64,000 nucleotides of DNA from Voacanga thouarsii. Taxonomy: Eukaryota; Streptophyta; Magnoliopsida; Gentianales; Apocynaceae. The stretch lies in contig JANUWF010002297.1 in the NCBI GenBank assembly GCA_026120185.1, forward strand, positions 558,001-622,000, in the 5' to 3' direction. A program made the position numbers and the translations under genes. Below the pieces are notes generated by a model. It was not told the DNA's origin. It saw only the letters and a list, made by a program, of their open reading frames with translations, and did not search any database. Within the stretch, counting starts at the first letter, position 1. Every line of letters begins with the position of its first letter. This document shows positions 60,472 to 64,000 of the stretch, piece by piece.

Positions 60472-60640
60472 TGTTAGTATTATGTCTTAGAGGCAATCAC
60501 ATGTATTTTGTATATTGCATATTTATACGAGACAATCTTTATCTTTCAGTTTGTTTTATTTATACTTTTGTATGAATATAACTATTAGATAAAGTCCCCA
60601 GTGCAATACTGTTTAAGGAAATCATGGTAGAGATCATTAT
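60472..60640 (+). repeat. Family E LTR, 5' fragment
   Basis: It starts exactly at the family's TGTTAGT and matches the first ~170 bases of the minus strand of 15440-17132 ('gaggcaatcacatgta', 'ataaagtcccc'). It is cut by the family C LTR at 60641. Confidence 0.8.
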
Positions 60641-61100
60641 TGCGTGTTTTTTAGTGTAAAAAATATTAACAACAAATTACACAATCAATCAAGTTTTAAT
60701 TAAAATGCCAACCACTAAAACAACACATACGGGCATGTATACCCATCGTATAGTATAAGGAATAGAAGTATTGAATCTAGGAGAACTTAGGGTCCCACCT
60801 TATTTTACCCAAATCTTTATTTTTTAGCAATAAAATAAGAAGAGACTAAAAAAGAAAAATAAATAAAGAAAAAAATAGATATAACTCAAGGATGTAATTT
60901 CATGTAACTAGACAATTATCTTGAAAACACAATGTTGAATTACTTACCATTCATCAAAATCAATTGTCATTTTGATATCATGAAGGAATATGAAGATAAA
61001 TTCCACTACATTTGTCAATCAATAGAATCACTGTATTTTGATTCACATTGACAGATTTGTCAATCAAGCTAACATAACTAAAATATGCGTTAAGCTCATC
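60641..61100 (-). repeat. Family C LTR, truncated copy
   Basis: It begins exactly at TGCGTGTTTTTTAG, the LTR terminus, and matches 18637-19100 until about 'ttaagctcatc', where similarity stops. The remaining ~1 kb is missing, and some internal sequence (near 61000) is deleted too. Confidence 0.85.
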
Positions 61101-61105
61101 ACTAT

Positions 61106-62422
61106 TGAAAAACCTTAGAGGGGGTGAATAAGGTTTTTGGCAAAGGGGGGGGGGGGGGTGAATAAGGTTTTTGGCAAGCAAAAATAATTTTTCCGAAGAG
61201 TCTAAAATGCTGAACAAAGATGATCACAAAGATACTTGGACTGACTTTATTGATGCATTGAAAGCTGTCCAAGGACTCGTAGATGTGTATTCAGATTTAG
61301 ACAGTGAAAGATCATAAAAACAATATACATGAACCACTGAAATAAAATGAGACAAGAGATGTATAGTGGTTCGATCAATAATGATCTGCATCCACTACCT
61401 TAAGCCTCACACTTAAGGATTTTCAACCCTATTTCATTAACCTCACTTAATGAAACGACCACATACAAGAGAGGATCACCACACTAGGTTTTACATAACC
61501 TCTCAAACACATCAAGGCTCACCCCTATGGGTTTTACACCACAACCTTGAACAATCACACAACAAGGATCACCCCTATGGGTTTTACCACACAACTTTGA
61601 ACATACACACAACAAGGATCACCCCTATGGGTTTTACACACAACCTTGCTATTACAAATTGAGAATTGAAAATCAATAGAATAGAGATAAGCTCACTTAC
61701 TTGAGCAGATATTCTCTCGGATACAAGCACAAAATACTTTTATCTTTGATACACAATGAACTCACTTTGAAGCTAAGATAAAAGGAGATTTTTGAAGATA
61801 TTGAGCAATAGTGTTTCTAAGATGGATGTTTCAAAAATCTTACTTGTAATCTGGCTTTAAGGGCTATTTATAGAGCCAAAAAGTGGAGTGCCAATGATCA
61901 TAAAAAAATGGCTATAAATTTTTCTGTTTAAACTCATCCGAGTTTTGGACTCGGGTTTTGGACGAAGATGCATCTAAAAGTTAAGTCCAAAATGACACAT
62001 CCCTGATGGACAATTTTTCAACCCGGTTTACAGGATTTTGGATGAACCTTTTGGATTCAAACTGTACAATCCAAAATTCTGTGAATTCTAAAAACTTTGA
62101 AAATCATCTCCTTTGAAGCTTCAAGATAAAGCCAAATGAATCAAAAGATAAGAGGACATAGGAAATAATAAGTATACCTTAATGAACACTTCCTAGTCAA
62201 TATTCTTCATAAAAAGTCTTGTTGATGTATAACTCCGTATACTTAATTTTCCAATTGATCTTCCATTCTTGAAATTGGTGATGAAGGAGTCACCAACAAT
62301 TCTTATTTGAAGACTTTAGAAGAACAAAGGTTAATTATGTCCTATCACAATAAATTGACACGTTAGTCCATATCAACGTTTGTCATAAATCAAAACATAA
62401 AAGAAGGCCCTTAGGGCTAACA
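61106..62422 (-). repeat. Family F LTR, copy 2
   Basis: It runs from TGAAAAACCTTAGAGGGGG to GGGCTAACA (minus strand TGTTAGCCC). It includes a G14 run (61145-61158) within a local duplication of 'ggtgaataaggtttttggca', and a 50-bp tandem repeat at 61513-61650. Confidence 0.8.
61513..61650. repeat. 50-bp tandem repeat in the family F LTR
   Basis: Units start at 61513, 61563 and 61613, with the core 'tcacccctatgggtttta'. Copy 1 has a single unit here (near 57562). The ORF across it (61450-61662) is a by-product. Confidence 0.9.
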
Positions 62423-62440
62423 ATCTCCCCCTTTTCGAGT
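62423..62440 (-). other. Polypurine tract, family F copy 2
   Basis: On the minus strand, 'cgaaaagggggagat' directly precedes the LTR start TGTTAGCCC. Confidence 0.85.
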
Positions 62441-63723
62441 GATGACAAACATGACACATTTGATATGTAGATAGAGATAACATGATGAGCCAAAGGTGCA
62501 AATAATTGTAACAAGTCTCATAGAGATCTTATGAGAAACCATATCTCAATGATCCTAAAGCGTATCATATCTCTATATAAATATTCAAAATAATTTGATA
62601 GAGATAAAATGCTAAAAAGCTCTCCCTAAATATATGCTTATGTGATAATTTTGAACATAAGAGGGAATAGAAGAAGTAACGATTTATTCATCCAGAAAGT
62701 GTATCCAAAATCATTTTGGAAGAACTTGTATTTTCAGAATATCTTTTGGATAGGACTTTTGGATGTCCAAAACATTTTTCAAAAACTGCTTATAAGAATA
62801 TTTGTTTTGGATACAAAGTTTCTGAGTCCAAAACTCTCCACGATTCGATGCACCAAAAATTTATCACGGAATTTTTGTTCAAGGATCCAATTATCATTCG
62901 AATTACGTGTTATAAAATTGAACTTTCACAAAGCGAGGAATTTTTCAGAAAAATTTGTGAACGAGTGAATCAGAAATTTTCATCACGGTTTTGATTTACT
63001 CGCGTAACTTGTTCATATCATTAATGGTTCATGCAGTTCATAACAGTTCATGTAGTTACTTCGGAATTCAATAACTGTTCATACAGCAGTTTCAGTTTTT
63101 CAAAGGGTTTCAACTTCCATAGAAGTTACTTTGCTAAACAAAAAACCAAACATTAACAGTCCAATATTAGTCATGTAGAATCCATGCAGAACTCATAACA
63201 TTTTATTTTTGGATATCATCATGTAGATCAAATTCATATGCAGTCGTAACATGCAAACTTTACATTTTCTATCAATTACTGCATACTATCAATTTCATAC
63301 AGCTTATATTGCAGACTATAACATTTTCAGATTAGCATATGTCTTGCAAACAACATCATGTCGACAGTCATGTAGACCAACATTCAACATTTTCACAATA
63401 TTTTCATTTTTTCATTTTCTTCTTATCAACATGTGGATCTATCTAACATTTTCTTTCTCCCCCATAATAACTGTCATCTCTCCCATATTCACTGTCATTT
63501 TCTTTCTCCCTCTTTGTCATCAATAAAAAAGAAGCATAGCAGAAGGAGAAGTAATATGCGCTTAATAGTCATCAGATAGATAATAGGCATGGCAGAGAAT
63601 TAAACTTAAAAAAGTATCAGAAATTATCTAAAGACAGAATATAAATAACTGAAAAAGTAAATTGTTCAACTGTGGCAGAATGTAAGTTGTTCATCAGCCC
63701 ACGGTGTTACCCAAGAAAACAGT
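62441..63723 (-). other. Family F copy 2, non-coding region after the 3' ORF
   Basis: AT-rich. It has repeated 'catgtag', 'aacattttc' words around 63050-63400 and no credible gene. Plus-strand open frames at 62642-62994 and 63251-63526 have no family features. Confidence 0.5.
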
Positions 63724-64000
63724 CTAGGAAATATTAATGGTTTCACCCTTGGATCCAGTACCCTTCTTGGAAAACTGACTAGCTATTCTGTTAGATTTTC
63801 GCTTTACAACCACATGCTTCTGTCTTTTTCCTTTGGGTTTGGGAGAATGAGGAGGAATATCTTTTTTTTGGACAGGAGAAGGCTGTGGAGATGGTTCAGG
63901 TGAGGGTTCAGGAGAGGGAACCCTGATATCTGCAGGCGGTTCATTCTTGTCCTCTGAAGATTGTTCATCCTTTTCATGATCAGATATAAAGGCGGAAGGC
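63724..64000 (-). CDS. Family F 3' ORF, copy 2, C-terminal part, open
   Basis: The minus frame is open from the window edge to a TAG at 63724-63726, 91 codons without a stop. It has an acidic start (SDHEKDEQSSEDKNE), a Pro-rich repeat (PSPEPSPEPSPQPSP), a Lys/Pro linker and a basic segment, QKHVVVKRKSNRIA. The basic segment is nearly identical to copy 1 near 59500 (QKHVVVKRKSNRVA). The start lies beyond the window. The basic stretch may be a nuclear localisation or nucleic-acid-binding signal; function is unknown. It is the only long frame in the window without damage. Confidence 0.6.
   Translation of the reverse strand, partial: PSAFISDHEKDEQSSEDKNEPPADIRVPSPEPSPEPSPQPSPVQKKDIPPHSPKPKGKRQKHVVVKRKSNRIASQFSKKGTGSKGETINIS

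Larger units (their letters stand above)
61106..64000 (-). mobile_element. 3' half of a SIRE/Maximus-like copia element, family F copy 2
   Basis: On the minus strand: 3' ORF (running off the right edge), 1.3 kb non-coding, purine tract, 3' LTR. The element continues beyond the window. Confidence 0.7.

Noticed and set aside
62642..62994. Two overlapping plus-strand ORFs of 108 and 92 codons
   Set aside because: Antisense to a non-coding part of a minus-strand element, with no family features.
1..64000. A host gene or a defence, biosynthetic or signalling system
   Set aside because: Every sizeable coding signal belongs to a retroelement or the endogenous pararetrovirus; the intervals between them show no exon-like conservation or recognisable protein domain.

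Overview
The window looks like intergenic heterochromatin from a flowering plant, probably a eudicot. It is AT-rich and rich in microsatellites, with LTR retrotransposons nested inside one another and an endogenous plant pararetrovirus (Caulimoviridae, Florendovirus-like). I found no convincing host protein gene, rRNA or functional tRNA gene. The species cannot be named from this sequence.

Layout. Positions 1-12785 hold the end of a minus-strand, non-autonomous long-LTR element (family A): a 3' LTR end, about 500 bp of internal DNA and a long 5' LTR. That LTR was split by a full-length but dead Ty3/gypsy element (928-8227, target duplication TAAGT). Positions 12867-20105 are a minus-strand element (family C) with a tRNA-Asp type primer site, an unidentified ORF and a nested solo LTR of family E (15440-17132, duplication CACTT). 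Positions 20404-40939 are a minus-strand GAG-only element (family B, duplication CATTA). Its left LTR carries a family A solo LTR (22522-26584, duplication AAAAC). Its gag gene is split by a complete Ty1/copia element (family D, 27372-36273, duplication ATATG).

Positions 41005-43770 hold a family E LTR fragment and low-complexity DNA. About 43770-56400 is a rearranged pararetrovirus locus. A plus-strand part carries RNase H, ORF2 and a promoter-bearing intergenic region. A minus-strand part carries capsid-like, zinc-knuckle, movement-protein and protease segments. The locus is interrupted by solo LTRs of family A (48937-53323, duplication ATCTT) and family D (53645 to about 55694). About 57071-60471 and 61106-64000 are 3' halves of two minus-strand SIRE/Maximus-like copia elements (family F), separated by clipped E and C LTR pieces.

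Nothing here forms a working pathway. Every large ORF carries stops or frameshifts, except one C-terminal ORF fragment running off the right edge. The value of the window lies in element structure: exact target duplications date the insertions relative to each other, the copia LTR carries a short ORF that a predicted intron would join in frame to gag, and all three family A LTRs carry a tRNA-like Pol III box pair.
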